NCBI GenBank assembly: GCA_902492855.1
Contig: CABUMU010000103.1
Coordinates: 1 to 7,056, forward strand
Reading direction: 5' to 3'
Source: an uncultured Collinsella sp.
GTDB lineage: Bacteria; Actinomycetota; Coriobacteriia; Coriobacteriales; Coriobacteriaceae
DNA: 7,056 nt
Shown: positions 6,981-7,056 of the stretch, piece by piece
How the letters are laid out: every line of letters starts with the position of its first letter
Position numbering within the stretch: the stretch's first letter is position 1
Translations under genes and position numbers: made by a program
The notes under the pieces: generated by a model
Database searches by the model: none
Told to the model about the DNA's origin: nothing
Seen by the model: the letters and a program-made list of their open reading frames with translations, nothing else

Positions 6981-7010
6981 GTTATAAAACACAGCTACTA
7001 TGTGAGACAA
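6981..7010 (-). promoter_or_regulatory. Candidate promoter of the acpS operon (distal)
   Basis: On the minus strand TTGTCT (7005-7010) is followed after 18 nt by TATAAC (6981-6986). The match is similar in strength to the proximal candidate, and the two could act in tandem or only one could be real. It starts about 15 nt after the T-run of the upstream terminator. Confidence 0.35.
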
Positions 7011-7024
7011 AAGCCCGTAAACGC

Positions 7025-7056
7025 AAAAAAGGGGGAGGCCGCGCGGCCTCCCCCTT
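7025..7056 (-). terminator. Rho-independent terminator of the transcription unit upstream of acpS
   Basis: Positions 7029-7056 form a perfect 28-nt palindrome with a very GC-rich core (GGGGGAGGCCGC arm). Read on the minus strand the stem is followed by six T (7025-7030 as A on plus), the standard form of an intrinsic terminator. It therefore most likely ends a minus-strand gene lying to the right of the window and isolates it from the acpS operon. If T residues also follow on the plus side beyond 7056, it would work in both directions. Confidence 0.8.

Noticed and set aside
1..7056. A new defence, mobile or secondary-metabolite system
   Set aside because: All six genes belong to known housekeeping families with intact motifs, and there are no repeats, integrase or transposase genes, or unexplained gene-sized gaps.

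Overview
The window holds six protein-coding genes, all on the minus strand and packed almost end to end, so transcription runs right to left. In transcription order they are: holo-ACP synthase (acpS), a bifunctional NAD(P)HX epimerase/dehydratase (nnr), alanine racemase (alr), a family 4 (Fe-S) uracil-DNA glycosylase, the t6A ATPase tsaE, and one long gene that fuses TsaB, RimI and TsaD. Junctions are 0, 2, 8, 12 and -14 nt, so this looks like a single operon of about 6.8 kb. No mobile element, CRISPR array, RNA gene or repeat family is visible.

Right edge: a perfect 28-nt palindrome followed on the minus strand by six T looks like the terminator of the preceding transcription unit. Between it and acpS lie two candidate sigma-70-type promoters facing the operon. 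Left edge: about 90 nt follow the tsaD stop. They contain a weak GC-rich hairpin and, at the very edge, a perfect 7-bp inverted repeat that may be the operon terminator, with any U-tract lying outside the window.

The organism is probably a high-GC Gram-positive bacterium of the class Coriobacteriia, most likely Collinsella or a close relative. This is inferred from the fairly high GC content, the alr-tsaE-tsaB-rimI-tsaD order typical of Actinobacteria, and the TsaB-RimI-TsaD fusion, which I associate from memory with that group. It has not been checked by any search.

Functionally this is a housekeeping cluster. AcpS activates acyl carrier protein, Nnr repairs damaged nicotinamide cofactors, Alr supplies D-alanine for peptidoglycan, and the glycosylase removes uracil from DNA. 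TsaE with the TsaB and TsaD parts of the fusion makes t6A37 in tRNAs that decode ANN codons, and the RimI part probably acetylates the N-terminus of ribosomal protein S18. I see no new defence or mobile system. The points worth following up are the triple fusion, the extra C-terminal tail on AcpS, the glycosylase between alr and tsaE, and two start sites that the ribosome binding sites place downstream of the longest reading frame.
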